A DNA stretch of 64,000 nucleotides from Protaetiibacter larvae (GCF_008365275.1 NZ_CP043504.1:248001-312000); one strand, 5' to 3'; positions 8,460 through 18,081 are shown, counted from the stretch's first letter. Translations and numbers: made by a program. The notes: generated from the sequence alone by a model not told the origin.

Positions 8460-9789
8460 GGATCCTCCGGATGACGGTCACCGCGATGGCGGCGAGGGCG
8501 ATGAGGGCGGGGACGAGCAGATGCGACCAGGCGAGCGCGAGCAGTGCCAGGGTCAGCACGACCGAGACCACCGCCATCCACCAGCCGACGCTGAATCGGG
8601 TGAGCAGCCGCACGGCCGCGACCATGCCGATCGCGTAGACCGCCACCATCGAGCTCGTGTGGATGAGGATGAAGGTCTGCAGGTCGAGACCGAACCCGAA
8701 GAACACCGCGGAGTAGCCGAGCGTGATCGCCGCGACGAGCACGAGCGCGCGGCGCGGCACAGCGCCCCCCTCGGCGCCTTTCGCGAGCCAGCGCGGGAGG
8801 TGTCCGTCACGCCCGAGGGACGCGGCGAGGTTGGCGAACGCGGGGATGTAGGCGTTGAGCACCCCCAGCACGACGAGGGTCGCGATGCCGCCGATGACGG
8901 CGGGGCCGAGCCCGGGCAGGTTGACCGCGACGAGGTCGATGAGCGGCACGGCGCTGCTCGAGCCGCCCGCGCCGAGCACGCCGACGGTGACGAACTGCAG
9001 GGCGAGGTAGGCGGCCCCGACGACGGTGAGCGCGATGACGGTGGCCCACAGGATGGTGCGGCGCGGGTTGCGGAACTCGTGCGCGATGTGCACGATCGCC
9101 TCGCCGCCCGCGAACGCCCACACGAAGAGGCTCACCGCGAGGGCGACGCCCGCCCAGCCGTGGGGCAGGAACGGGGTGAAGTTGGCGGGCTGGACGGCGG
9201 GCGCGGCCGTGGCGATGACGCCGACCACGAGTGCGACCAGCAGCGCCGAGAGGCCGAGCTGTACGGCACCCGAGACCTTGAGGCCGAGCAGCCCGAGCGC
9301 GAGGGCGACCACGAGGAAGCCGATGCCGATCACGGCGACCCAGCCGCGTCCGATGCCGAGGGTGGCCGTGAGGTATTCGCCGCCGAGCGCCGCCACGACG
9401 GGGGCGCCGAAGCCGACGCCGAAGAGGAACCAGTATCCGGTGGCGCGTGCGGCGGTCTCGCCGAGTGCGAGGCGCGCGAAGGTGGCGACGCCGCCGCCGT
9501 CCGGGTAGCGTCCGGCGAGCGCCGCGAAGGTTCCGGCGAGCGGGATCGACAGCACGAGCACGATCGCGACGGCGAGGATCGAGGCGGGTCCCGCCGCCTC
9601 GACCCCGAGCCCGGGGAGCACGAGGATGCCGGTGCCGAGCACCGCGGCGATGTACAGGGCGGATGCGGTCGGCAGCCCCACGCGCCCTGTGCCGGCCGAG
9701 GGCGGCGCGGCGGCGGGGTGCGTCGTGGTGCTGCTCATGTCATCCATCGTGTCGTGGCGCGAACGCGCCTTCCAGCGATTTTCCGCCAT
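8446..9789 (-). CDS. APC-family amino acid permease
   Basis: A 447-residue integral membrane protein with about 12 hydrophobic helices. The first is ALYIAAVLGTGILVLPGLGVEAAGP, containing the Gly-rich substrate-binding segment typical of amino acid-polyamine-organocation carriers. AGRYPDGGGVATFARLALG and EAIVHIAHEFRNPRRTI are also family-like. The ATG at 9789 has AAAGGG eight bases upstream; in-frame ATGs at 9747 and 9738 are alternatives. It overlaps the downstream cyclase-family gene. Substrate unknown. Confidence 0.85.
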   Translation of the reverse strand: MAENRWKARSRHDTMDDMSSTTTHPAAAPPSAGTGRVGLPTASALYIAAVLGTGILVLPGLGVEAAGPASILAVAIVLVLSIPLAGTFAALAGRYPDGGGVATFARLALGETAARATGYWFLFGVGFGAPVVAALGGEYLTATLGIGRGWVAVIGIGFLVVALALGLLGLKVSGAVQLGLSALLVALVVGVIATAAPAVQPANFTPFLPHGWAGVALAVSLFVWAFAGGEAIVHIAHEFRNPRRTILWATVIALTVVGAAYLALQFVTVGVLGAGGSSSAVPLIDLVAVNLPGLGPAVIGGIATLVVLGVLNAYIPAFANLAASLGRDGHLPRWLAKGAEGGAVPRRALVLVAAITLGYSAVFFGFGLDLQTFILIHTSSMVAVYAIGMVAAVRLLTRFSVGWWMAVVSVVLTLALLALAWSHLLVPALIALAAIAVTVIRRIRVRS

Positions 9790-9834
9790 CGCTCCATCCC
9801 TTTGTGCCGATCTGGCGCGGCGGGAGCCCTCGAC

Positions 9835-11016
9835 TCAGACGCGGGCGAGGGTGTCGAGCACGTCGGCGATCAGGTCGTCGGCGCCCTCGAGCCCCACCGA
9901 CAGCCGCACGACGGCCGGCGACACCTCGAGCGCGGTGCCGCGCACCGAGGCGTGCGTCATCTCGGAGGGGTAGCACACGAGCGACTCGATGCCGCCGAGC
10001 GACTCCGCGAGCTGGAACAGCTGCGTCGACTCCGCGAACCCCCGAGCCGACGCCTCGTCGTGCAGCTCGATCGAGAGCATGCCGCCGAAGGAGCGCATCT
10101 GCCGCGCGGCGAGCTCGTGCCCGGGATGCTCCGGCAGGCCCGGGTAGTAGACCCGCGCGAGCTTCGGGTGCCCGACGAGCGCCTCGGCGAGCGCCTGCGC
10201 GTTCGCGGAGTGCCGATCCATCCGCACGTGCAGCGTCTTGATGCCGCGGGTCGTGAGCCAGGCGTCGAGCGGACCCGACACCGGGCCCACCCCGAACTGC
10301 AGGAAGGCCACGCGGTCGGCGAGATCCTCGCCCCGCACCTCGATACCCGAGTTCAGCAGCACCGCGCCGCCCAGCACATCCGAGTGTCCGCCGAGGTACT
10401 TGGTGGTCGAGTGCACGACCACGTCGGCGCCGAGCGCGAGCGGCTGCTGCAGGTAGGGGCTCGCGAAGGTGTTGTCGACCACGACGACCGCCCCCGCGGC
10501 ATGCGCGATCTCGGCGACGGCCGCGATGTCGGTGATCTTCATGAGCGGGTTCGACGGCGTCTCGAGCCAGACCACACGCGTCTCGGGGCGGATCGCCGCG
10601 CGCACCGCATCGAGCTCGCCCATCTCGACAGTGCTGAGCCCGACGCCCCAGGGCACATGTACCCAGGTGACGAGCCGGTGGGTGCCGCCGTACACGTCGT
10701 TGCCCATGAGCACGTGGTCGCCCGGGGTGAGGATCGCGCGCAGCAGGGTGTCCTCGGCGGCGAGCCCCGAGGCGAAGCTGAACCCGCGGTCGGCCCCCTC
10801 CAGCGAGGCGAGCTGCGTCTCGAGCGAGGTGCGGGTGGGGTTGCCGCCGCGGGTGTACTCGTAGCCGCTCCGGAAACCGCCAATGCCGTCCTGCACGAAG
10901 GTCGTGGTGAGGTACAGCGGCGGGATGACGGCGCCCGTGGTCGGATCGAACGCCTGGCCGGCGCGGATGGCGCGGGTGGCGAAGTCGAAGTCGTGGGCGG
11001 ACTGGTCGGGGCTCAT
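9835..11016 (-). CDS. metB: Cystathionine gamma-synthase or gamma-lyase (PLP-dependent)
   Basis: The 393-residue protein belongs to the Cys/Met metabolism PLP family: YEYTRGGNPTRTSLE, FASGLAAEDTLL, VVVVDNTFASPYLQQPL, and the PLP lysine Lys206 in VVHSTTKYLGGHSD. Gamma-synthase and gamma-lyase are hard to separate by motif. The upstream neighbour is cystathionine beta-synthase (gap 35 bases), which favours reverse transsulfuration from homocysteine to cysteine, that is, lyase activity. The symbol is therefore provisional. Confidence 0.88.
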   Translation of the reverse strand: MSPDQSAHDFDFATRAIRAGQAFDPTTGAVIPPLYLTTTFVQDGIGGFRSGYEYTRGGNPTRTSLETQLASLEGADRGFSFASGLAAEDTLLRAILTPGDHVLMGNDVYGGTHRLVTWVHVPWGVGLSTVEMGELDAVRAAIRPETRVVWLETPSNPLMKITDIAAVAEIAHAAGAVVVVDNTFASPYLQQPLALGADVVVHSTTKYLGGHSDVLGGAVLLNSGIEVRGEDLADRVAFLQFGVGPVSGPLDAWLTTRGIKTLHVRMDRHSANAQALAEALVGHPKLARVYYPGLPEHPGHELAARQMRSFGGMLSIELHDEASARGFAESTQLFQLAESLGGIESLVCYPSEMTHASVRGTALEVSPAVVRLSVGLEGADDLIADVLDTLARV

Positions 11017-11051
11017 GGGGACTCTCTGTGTTCGAAGACGGTGCGGGCCGA

Positions 11052-12413
11052 CTACTCGCTCAGGAAGGCGAGCAGATCGTGCCGGGTGACGACGGCGGCG
11101 GGCTTGCCGTCGGCGGTGACGAGCAGCGCATCCGAGGCGGTGAGCGCCTCGCGCGCGGCGGTGATGGAGTCGTTCATGCCGATGAGCGGCAGCGCGGGAC
11201 GCACGAACTCGGCGAGTGCGTCGGTGAGCTGCGCACGGCCCGAGAACACGGCGTCGATGAGGCTCTTCTCGTCGATCGAGCCCACCACCTCGCCCATCAC
11301 GACGGGCGGCTCCGCCGACAGCACCGGCATCTGGGAGATGTCGAAGCGGCGCATCTTGTCGATCACGTGGCGCACCGTGTCGCTCGGGTGCACATGCACG
11401 AGACCGGCCACCTCGGGCGCCTTGGTGCCCACGAGGTCCGCCACCGACTTCTCCTCCTCGGCGGGCAGGAAGCCGTAAGAGCGCATCCAGCGGTCGTTGA
11501 ACACCTTGCCGAGGTAGCCGCGTCCGCCGTCGGGCAGCAGGATCACCATGACGTCATCCGGTCCGAGCGCACGGGCGGCCTTCAGGCCGGACGCGACGGC
11601 GAGGCCCGAGGATCCGCCGACGAGCAGCCCCTCCTCGCGCGCGAGGCGGCGGGTGTACTCGAACGACTCGGCGTCGGAGGACGCGATGATCTCATCCACG
11701 ACGGTGGGGTCGTAGGCGGTCGGCCAGAAGTCCTCCCCCACGCCCTCCACGAGGTAGGGCCGCCCGGTGCCGCCCGAGTAGACCGAGCCCTCGGGGTCGG
11801 CGCCGATCACGCGGATGGCGGGGTTCTGCTCCTTGAGGAACCTGCCCGCCCCCGAGATGGTGCCGCCGGTGCCGACGCCCGCGACGTAGTGCGTGACCTT
11901 GCCGTCGGTGTCGCGCCAGATCTCGGGGCCGGTCGTCTCGTAGTGGCTGAGCGGCCCGTTGGGGTTGGAGTACTGGTCGGGCTTGAACGCGCCCGGGATC
12001 TCGCGCGCCAGCCGGTCGCTCACCGAGTAGTAGGAGTCGGGGCTCTCGGGCGCGACCGAGGTGGGGCAGACGACCACCTCGGCACCGTAGGCGCGGAGGG
12101 TGTTGATCTTGTCTTCGGAGACCTTGTCGGGGCACACGAACACGCAGCGGTAGCCCCGCTGCTGGGCGACGAGCGCGAGACCGATGCCGGTGTTGCCGGA
12201 GGTCGGCTCCACGATGGTGCCGCCCGGCTTCAGCTTGCCCTCGCGCTCCGCCGCGTCGATGATGCGCTGCGCGATGCGGTCCTTGGACGAGCCGCCGGGG
12301 TTCACGTACTCGACCTTCACGAGAACGGTCGCCGAGATCCCGTCGGTCACGGAGTGGAGCTTCACGAGCGGGGTGTTGCCCACGAGGTCGAGCACCGTCT
12401 CGGCGTACTTCAT
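11052..12413 (-). CDS. cbs: Cystathionine beta-synthase
   Basis: Condenses serine with homocysteine to cystathionine using PLP. The 453-residue protein has the fold-type II core (MKYAETVLDLVGNTPLVKL, PLP Lys44 in NPGGSSKDR, PTSGNTGIGLA, GTGGTISGAGRFLKE) and two C-terminal CBS domains (about 335-453), which in this family can sense adenosyl ligands. The C-terminal domains separate it from plain cysteine synthase. It is followed by metB, giving a two-gene transsulfuration unit. Confidence 0.93.
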   Translation of the reverse strand: MKYAETVLDLVGNTPLVKLHSVTDGISATVLVKVEYVNPGGSSKDRIAQRIIDAAEREGKLKPGGTIVEPTSGNTGIGLALVAQQRGYRCVFVCPDKVSEDKINTLRAYGAEVVVCPTSVAPESPDSYYSVSDRLAREIPGAFKPDQYSNPNGPLSHYETTGPEIWRDTDGKVTHYVAGVGTGGTISGAGRFLKEQNPAIRVIGADPEGSVYSGGTGRPYLVEGVGEDFWPTAYDPTVVDEIIASSDAESFEYTRRLAREEGLLVGGSSGLAVASGLKAARALGPDDVMVILLPDGGRGYLGKVFNDRWMRSYGFLPAEEEKSVADLVGTKAPEVAGLVHVHPSDTVRHVIDKMRRFDISQMPVLSAEPPVVMGEVVGSIDEKSLIDAVFSGRAQLTDALAEFVRPALPLIGMNDSITAAREALTASDALLVTADGKPAAVVTRHDLLAFLSE

Positions 12414-12479
12414 GCCGTCGAGCCTACCCGCGGCCTCCCGTGTGTTACCGGGGTGCGGGGTGCTGGTCTGTCGACACCC

Positions 12480-14468
12480 CTACCCGAAGTCCCCCTCTCG
12501 CAACTCAGGATCTTCTGCCGGAAACGGGGGCGCAGCCGCCCGGATCTGCTGCGGCTCCTGAGTTGCGGAATCTGACGGGGGCGGCGACGACGCGACGGGC
12601 AGGCTCACCGCCGCGAGCTGCTCCGCGAACAGGCGCGCGTACTCGCCGTCGAGGGCGAGCAGCTGCCCGTGCGTGCCCGACTCGACGATGCGGCCCGCCT
12701 TCACCACGTGGATGACATCGGCATCCACCACGGTCGACAGCCGGTGCGCGATCGCGATCGTGGTGCGACCCCGGGATGCCTCGTCGAGGGCCGACTGCAC
12801 GATGCGCTCCGACACGGTGTCGAGCGCGCTCGTCGCCTCGTCGAGGATGAGCACCGCGGGATCCTTGAGCAGCACCCGGGCGATGGCCACCCGCTGCTTC
12901 TCGCCGCCCGAGAGCCGGTAGCCGCGCTCCCCCACGATGGTGTCGTAGCCGTCGGGGAACGACGCGATCGTGTCGTGGATGTTGGCGGAGCGCGCCGCCG
13001 CCTCGAGCTCGCCGTCGGTGGCGTCGGGCTTCGCGTACCGCAGGTTCTCGGCGATCGTCGCGTGGAAGAGGTAGGTCTCCTGGCTCACGACCCCGACGTG
13101 GTCGACGAGGGATGCGTGCCGCAGCGCCCGCACATCGTCTCCCGCGAACAGGACCGCGCCCTCGCTCGCCTCGTACAGTCGCGGCACGAGATACGACACG
13201 GTCGTCTTGCCGGCCCCCGAGGGTCCGACGAAGGCCACGTACTGCCCGGGCTCGATCCGGAACGACACCTGCTGCAGGGTGCCCGGCGCATCGGGGGCGG
13301 CGTCCGGATAGCGGAAGGTCACCTCGCGGAACTCGACCGCCCCCACCCGAGACGCGTCGACCTCCCGCGCGTCGGGGGCGTCGGTGATCGCGGGCACGAG
13401 GTCGAGGTATTCGAAGATGCGCGCGAACAGCGCCCGCGAGGTCTGCAGGTCGAGCGCCACCCGCAGCAGGCCCATGAGGGGGAACATGAGCCGTGCCTGC
13501 ACGGTCGTGAAGGCCACGATCGTGCCGGCGGTCACCGGGATCTCTTGCAGGATCAGCCACGCGGCCACGAGGTACACGACCGCGGGAACCACCGACATGA
13601 ACACCCCGACCACGGCGAAGAACCACTGGCCGCTCATCTGCTGCCGCACCTGCAGGGCGATCTGCCGGTCGTTCTCGGCGGCGTAGCGCCCGATCTCGGC
13701 GGGCTGGCGGTTGAAGGTCTTGGCGAGCAGGATGCCCGACACGGAGAGGGTCTCCTGGGTGATCGCCGTCATCTCCGACAACGACTCCTGCGTCTGCGTG
13801 GCGATGCGCGCGCGCACCTGCCCCACCCGCCGCTGGGCCAGGATGAGCGCCGGCAGCAGCACGACCGCCACGACCGTGAGCTGCCAGCTGAGCAGCAGCA
13901 TCGCCACGAGAGCGCCCACCACCGTCACGGTGTTGCCCACGACGCTCGAGACGGTGTTGTTGAGCACGCTCGCCACGCCGCCCACGTCGTTCTGCAGCCG
14001 CGACTGGATGACGCCCGTCTTGGTGCGCGTGAAGAATCCGAGCTCCATCGCCTGCAGGTGGCTGAACAGCCGCACCCGCAGCACGCCCATCACCGAGTTG
14101 CCGACCTTCGCCGTGAGGTAGGTCTGCCAGACGCCGAGCGCCGCCGACACGAGCCACAACGCGACCATCCCGCCCACGAGCCACAGCAGCACCGGCACGT
14201 CCGGGACGCCGGACGGCGGGAACAGGCCCTCGTCGAAGGCGCGCTGGGTGAGCAGCGGCGGCAGCACCCCGAGGCCCGCCGAGACCAGCACGAGCACGAT
14301 GGTGATGGTGAGCGGCACCCGGAACGGCGCGAACAGTTCGCCGATGCGCCGCAGCAGGTTCGGGATGCGGGGCGCCGTGGCGTTCTCGGCCCGCTGCACC
14401 TCGGCATCCCGGTTGCCGACCCCGCGGCCGCCCCCACCGCCGCGGCCGCCGCCCATCCCCATGCTCAT
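12480..14468 (-). CDS. ABC exporter, fused permease-ATPase (multidrug/lipid type)
   Basis: A 662-residue half transporter. A Gly-rich N-terminus is followed by six membrane helices (about 45-340), an EFREVTFRYPDA linker and the ATPase with Walker A GPSGAGKTT, signature LSGGEKQR, Walker B AVLILDEATSALD and the switch AIAHRLST. It probably acts as a homodimer exporting a lipid or drug. The last ~28 codons are derived from a dispersed inverted-repeat element (12499-12567), which also occurs near 35.9 kb outside genes, so the C-terminal tail looks like a recent acquisition rather than a conserved domain. Confidence 0.93.
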   Translation of the reverse strand: MSMGMGGGRGGGGGRGVGNRDAEVQRAENATAPRIPNLLRRIGELFAPFRVPLTITIVLVLVSAGLGVLPPLLTQRAFDEGLFPPSGVPDVPVLLWLVGGMVALWLVSAALGVWQTYLTAKVGNSVMGVLRVRLFSHLQAMELGFFTRTKTGVIQSRLQNDVGGVASVLNNTVSSVVGNTVTVVGALVAMLLLSWQLTVVAVVLLPALILAQRRVGQVRARIATQTQESLSEMTAITQETLSVSGILLAKTFNRQPAEIGRYAAENDRQIALQVRQQMSGQWFFAVVGVFMSVVPAVVYLVAAWLILQEIPVTAGTIVAFTTVQARLMFPLMGLLRVALDLQTSRALFARIFEYLDLVPAITDAPDAREVDASRVGAVEFREVTFRYPDAAPDAPGTLQQVSFRIEPGQYVAFVGPSGAGKTTVSYLVPRLYEASEGAVLFAGDDVRALRHASLVDHVGVVSQETYLFHATIAENLRYAKPDATDGELEAAARSANIHDTIASFPDGYDTIVGERGYRLSGGEKQRVAIARVLLKDPAVLILDEATSALDTVSERIVQSALDEASRGRTTIAIAHRLSTVVDADVIHVVKAGRIVESGTHGQLLALDGEYARLFAEQLAAVSLPVASSPPPSDSATQEPQQIRAAAPPFPAEDPELREGDFG
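12499..12567. repeat. Inverted-repeat element, family A copy 1, inside the exporter 3' end
   Basis: Arms CGCAACTCAGGA (12499-12510) and TCCTGAGTTGCG (12556-12567) are perfect 12-base complements around 45 bases. The same arms occur twice more at 35833-35900 and 35915-35983. Here the element is translated as part of the ABC exporter tail. Confidence 0.9.
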
Positions 14469-14492
14469 GCTGCGAGCCTATGCCTGGCGGTT

Positions 14493-14570
14493 CATGGCGC
14501 GGCTGGAGCTACGACCCCGCAGCGGGAGGCGTTTCTCCCGCCAGAAGGTCGCGGCTCCAGCCGCGCCATG
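14493..14570. repeat. Double-hairpin inverted-repeat element, family B copy 1
   Basis: Perfect 17-base arms at 14493-14509 and 14554-14570 enclose a second stem (GCGGGAG/CTCCCGC at 14522-14528 and 14535-14541). It lies immediately after the sugar permease stop and before the ABC exporter start, both on the minus strand, so it may end the importer transcript. A second copy is at 40714-40789. Confidence 0.85.
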
Positions 14571-14571
14571 G

Positions 14572-15531
14572 TCAGCCCTTTGTGGAGCCGGCGAGCAGGC
14601 CGCGCACGAAGTAGCGCTGCAGCGAGAAGAACACGATGAGCGGGATCACGAGCGAGACGAACGCACCCGCCGTCAGGCGATGCCATTCCTGCCCGCGCGA
14701 TCCGACGAGCTCCGCCAATCGTTGCGTCAGCGGGGCCACATCCTGGGTGCCGCCGGAGAAGATGAGCGCCACCAGCAGGTCGTTCCACACCCAGAGGAAC
14801 TGGAAGATCGCCACCGAGGCGATCGCCGGCACCGCGAGCGGCAGCACGATCCGGAAGAAGATCTGCCCGTGGCTCGCGCCGTCCACCCGAGCCGCCTCGA
14901 TCACCTCGTTCGGGATCTCGGAGATGAAGTTGTGCAGCAGGAAGATCGCGAGCGGCAGCCCGAAGATCGTGTGCGCGATCCACACCGGCAGGTAGTTCTG
15001 CTCGGGGATGATCGGGATGATGTCGTGCAGCCACTGCTGGCCCGGCTTGAGCCAGGTGGAGAAGAACTGCAGCAGCGGCACGAGGGCCATCTGCAGCGGC
15101 ACGATCTGCAGCGCGAACACGACGATGAACAGCACGCCGACGCCCTTGAAGCGCATCCACGCGAAGGCGTAGGCGGCCATCGAGGCGAAGGTGAGCGGGA
15201 AGATCGTCGCCGGGATCGCGATCGCGAGCGAGTTGACGAAGTACGCGCCCAGCTGCGGCGAGGACTGCGACGGCGAGAGCAGCACGTCCTTGTAGTTGTC
15301 GAGCGTGAAGCCGGGGTTCTGGAAGATCGTCCACCAGCCGGTGTCCTGGATGAGCTCGGCCGGCCGGAACGACGACACGAAGATCCCGAAGGTGGGGATC
15401 GTCCACACGAGCGCGATGACGAGCGCCGCGACCGTCGCACCGCGCGAGGTGAGCCGCCTCTTCACCCGGTGGGTCTTCGGCTCGGCGACCTCGGCGCCGG
15501 CCACCTCGGGAGGCACGACCTCGGCGCTCAT
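14572..15531 (-). CDS. Sugar ABC transporter permease, MalG type
   Basis: The 319-residue inner-membrane protein has six predicted helices and the EAA loop NEVIEAARVDGASHGQIFFRIVLPL that docks to the ATPase. The ATG at 15531 overlaps the upstream permease stop as ATGA, a tightly coupled arrangement; an upstream reading frame to 15960 is only antisense or frame noise. It pairs with the MalF-type permease and the lipoprotein upstream. No ATPase is encoded nearby, so a shared MsiK-like ATPase encoded elsewhere is likely, as in many actinobacteria. Confidence 0.93.
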   Translation of the reverse strand: MSAEVVPPEVAGAEVAEPKTHRVKRRLTSRGATVAALVIALVWTIPTFGIFVSSFRPAELIQDTGWWTIFQNPGFTLDNYKDVLLSPSQSSPQLGAYFVNSLAIAIPATIFPLTFASMAAYAFAWMRFKGVGVLFIVVFALQIVPLQMALVPLLQFFSTWLKPGQQWLHDIIPIIPEQNYLPVWIAHTIFGLPLAIFLLHNFISEIPNEVIEAARVDGASHGQIFFRIVLPLAVPAIASVAIFQFLWVWNDLLVALIFSGGTQDVAPLTQRLAELVGSRGQEWHRLTAGAFVSLVIPLIVFFSLQRYFVRGLLAGSTKG

Positions 15532-16496
15532 CGGATCTCCCTCTGCTTGCGGAGCACGTTGACGTTGTAGATGACGATCGGAGTGACGAGCACGAACAGG
15601 ATCACCGCGAGCGCCGAACCGCGCCCGATCTCGGATGCCCGGAACGCCTGCGTGTACATCTCGTTGGCGATGACGCTCGTGTTGAAGTTGCCCTGCGTCA
15701 TGGTGCGTACGATGTCGAACACCTTGAGGGTGGCGATCGAGATGGTCGTCAGCACGACCACGAGTGCCCCGCGGATGCCGGGGATGGTCACGTTGCGGAA
15801 GCGCTGCCAGGCGTTGGTGCCGTCCAGTTCCGCCGCCTCGATCTGCTCGGTCGGGATGCCCTTGATCGCGGCGCTCAGGATCACCATGGCGAATCCGGTC
15901 TGGATCCAGATCATGACGACGATGAGCAGGATGGTGTTGATGGGGTCGGTCTGCAGCCACTGCACCGGCTCGCCCCCGAACGCCACCCCGATCGCGTTGA
16001 GCAGGCCGATCTGCTCGCGCCCCGCGGAGCGGTACTCGTAGACGAACTTCCAGATGATGCCGGCGCCCACGAACGAGATCGCCATGGGCATGAACACGAG
16101 AGCCTTGAAGACGCGCTCGCCGCGCGAGCGGTCGATGAACACCGCGTAGGCGAGACCGAGCACGGTCGAGAGGGTGGGCACGAGCAGCACCCAGATGATC
16201 GTGTTGATGAGGGTGCGCACGGCGGCCGGCTGGGTGAAGGCCCAGACGAAGTTGTCCCAGCTGAACACGCCCTGCTTGTCGAGGAAGGCGAGGCCCGTGG
16301 TGCGGATGGCGGGGTAGATGAGCCCGATCGCCAGCAGGATCATGGCGGGGGCGAGGAAGCCCACGAGCTGCCAGTAGTCGCGGCCCCTCTTGGGCGCCTT
16401 GTCGATGAAGAAGATCAGCAGCCCGACGATCGCGGCGAAGACCACGAGCCCCATGACGATTTGCAGGATCTTCCCGAGCAGGTCGGCGGTGGTCAT
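15528..16496 (-). CDS. Sugar ABC transporter permease, MalF type
   Basis: The 322-residue protein has an extra N-terminal helix (LLGKILQIVMGLVVFAAIVGLLIFF) before the six core helices and carries the EAA loop TEQIEAAELDGTNAWQRFRNVTIPG. It forms the heterodimeric channel with the downstream MalG-type protein. The gap to the substrate-binding gene contains a strong hairpin that may lower permease expression relative to the binding protein. Confidence 0.93.
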   Translation of the reverse strand: MTTADLLGKILQIVMGLVVFAAIVGLLIFFIDKAPKRGRDYWQLVGFLAPAMILLAIGLIYPAIRTTGLAFLDKQGVFSWDNFVWAFTQPAAVRTLINTIIWVLLVPTLSTVLGLAYAVFIDRSRGERVFKALVFMPMAISFVGAGIIWKFVYEYRSAGREQIGLLNAIGVAFGGEPVQWLQTDPINTILLIVVMIWIQTGFAMVILSAAIKGIPTEQIEAAELDGTNAWQRFRNVTIPGIRGALVVVLTTISIATLKVFDIVRTMTQGNFNTSVIANEMYTQAFRASEIGRGSALAVILFVLVTPIVIYNVNVLRKQREIR

Positions 16497-16533
16497 CGAG
16501 CGTCTGCCTTTCGTCGGTGAAAGCGGCGGTGTC

Positions 16534-16572
16534 TCGAGGGGCGGAGGCCGGCGCGCGGCCCCCGCCCCTCGA
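16534..16572 (-). promoter_or_regulatory. Intercistronic hairpin between binding protein and permeases
   Basis: Eleven-base perfect arms TCGAGGGGCGG (16534-16544) and CCGCCCCTCGA (16562-16572) lie between the stop of the binding protein gene and the first permease. Such stems are known to stabilise the binding-protein message or attenuate readthrough; no U-tract is visible. Confidence 0.65.
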
Positions 16573-16601
16573 TCATGCGACCAAGGTCGCCTCGAGCGCT
16601 A

Positions 16602-17954
16602 CTAGCTGCTCGGCCAGCTCGCCTCGATGGCGTCGACGGTGTCCTGCGTGGACTGACCGCCGACCCAGGCGACGATGCCCTTCCAGAACGAGTCCGCGCC
16701 GACCGCGCCGGGCATCAGATCCGACCCGTCGAAGCGGAAGGTGGTGTCGCCCTGCAGGATCTCGATGGACTGCTTGAGCAGCTCGCTCGAGGCGTTGTCG
16801 GGGTCGACGCCCTTGTTGGCGCTGATGACGCCGCCGAGCCCGACCCGGATGTTGGCCCAGGTGTCGCTCGAGAGGTAGGCGCGCACCGCCTCCACCTCGG
16901 GTGCGTCACGGAACGCCACCGGGAACTCGCCGCCACCGGTCACCGCCTGCGGGTCGCCCTCGTTCTCCGGCGGCAGCAGGAAGGCGTACACCGTTCCATC
17001 CGATCCGACCGTGTTCGAGGTGCCGCCGTCCGGGTTCCAGAACGTCTCGTAGAACGAGGCCTGGTGGTGCAGCGAGCATTCGCCGTCGAGGATCGGCAGA
17101 CCCGCCGTCTGGAACGCCTCGCTGATCTGGGTGGAGACGTCGCCGAATCCGCCGTTGACCATGTCGGGGTTCTTCAGGTAGTCGCCGACGGCGTCGAAGG
17201 CCTCGACGATCGCGGGATCGTTGAACGGGATCTCGTGGGTCACCCACTGGTCGTAGACCTCCGGTCCCGACAGGCGCAGCACGTAGTCCTCCACCCAGTC
17301 GGTTCCGGGCCAGCCGGTCGCCTCACCGGATTCGAGACCCACGCACCACGGCTGGTGGTCGCCCTCCGCCGCGATCTTCTCCGAGAGCTCCGTCAGCTCG
17401 TCGAGCGTCTTCGGGATCTCGTAGCCCTTGTCGGCGAACTCGCTCGGCGAGTACCAGATGTAGCCCTTGATGGACGCCATGAGCGGCGCCGCGTACACGG
17501 TGCCGTCGACGCTGCCGTAGGCCTTCCAGGCCGGGTCCCACCACTGGTCGATGTTGGCCACCACGGCGTCGGATGCCGGGATCAGCCAGCCGCCCGCCTG
17601 GAGCCGCTGCAGCAGACCCGGCTGCGGCACGATGCCGATGTCGGGGGCGTTGCCGCCGTCGGCGAGCACGGCGATCTGCGCCTCGAACTCGCTCGTGCCC
17701 TGGTAGCTGATGTCGATCCCCGTGCAGGCGGCGAAGTCCTTCCAGGACTCCACCAGGCGGTCCGCCTCCAGGTCGAGGATCGTGCCCGAGATCGTGACGC
17801 TCGCGCCGTCGAAGGTGCCGTACTGCTCGTAGGGTCCGCAGTCGCCGGTCTCGCCGTCGTCTGCGATGTCGCCGGTACATCCGGCGAGGGCGAGGGCCGC
17901 GATCCCCACCGCAGCCACGCCGGCGATCAACCGGCGATTCACTCGTGAACGCAT
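16602..17954 (-). CDS. Sugar ABC transporter substrate-binding lipoprotein
   Basis: The 450-residue precursor has a lipoprotein signal with lipobox LALAGC (Cys26), then a class-1 extracellular solute-binding fold (DLEADRLVESWKDFAACTGIDISYQGTSEFEAQI, later GTVYAAPLMASIKGYIWYSP). It captures an oligosaccharide outside the membrane and feeds the two downstream permeases. The spacing of the genes favours an operon starting here. The ligand is unknown; a xylo-oligosaccharide or alpha-glucoside is possible given nearby genes, but no XylR-like operator is seen upstream. Confidence 0.92.
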   Translation of the reverse strand: MRSRVNRRLIAGVAAVGIAALALAGCTGDIADDGETGDCGPYEQYGTFDGASVTISGTILDLEADRLVESWKDFAACTGIDISYQGTSEFEAQIAVLADGGNAPDIGIVPQPGLLQRLQAGGWLIPASDAVVANIDQWWDPAWKAYGSVDGTVYAAPLMASIKGYIWYSPSEFADKGYEIPKTLDELTELSEKIAAEGDHQPWCVGLESGEATGWPGTDWVEDYVLRLSGPEVYDQWVTHEIPFNDPAIVEAFDAVGDYLKNPDMVNGGFGDVSTQISEAFQTAGLPILDGECSLHHQASFYETFWNPDGGTSNTVGSDGTVYAFLLPPENEGDPQAVTGGGEFPVAFRDAPEVEAVRAYLSSDTWANIRVGLGGVISANKGVDPDNASSELLKQSIEILQGDTTFRFDGSDLMPGAVGADSFWKGIVAWVGGQSTQDTVDAIEASWPSS

Positions 17955-18081
17955 GGTTCCTCCTCTTTGAGTAAGCCGATACTGATTTCCACGCTAGGCG
18001 CGGGGATGAGGAGGGGCAACAGCGGTGTCCCCCATTCAGGTCACGATTCGGACTCGCCTGGGGGATCGCGGCAGGGATGCG

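Noticed and set aside
8275-11478. A 1067-codon plus-strand frame spanning two minus-strand genes
   Set aside because: Low-complexity Glu/Arg/Gly product crossing the permease and metB genes; typical antisense shadow of GC-rich codon bias.
12669-14639. A long plus-strand frame antisense to the ABC exporter
   Set aside because: His/Arg/Glu-rich with no motif; the minus strand has all ABC signatures.
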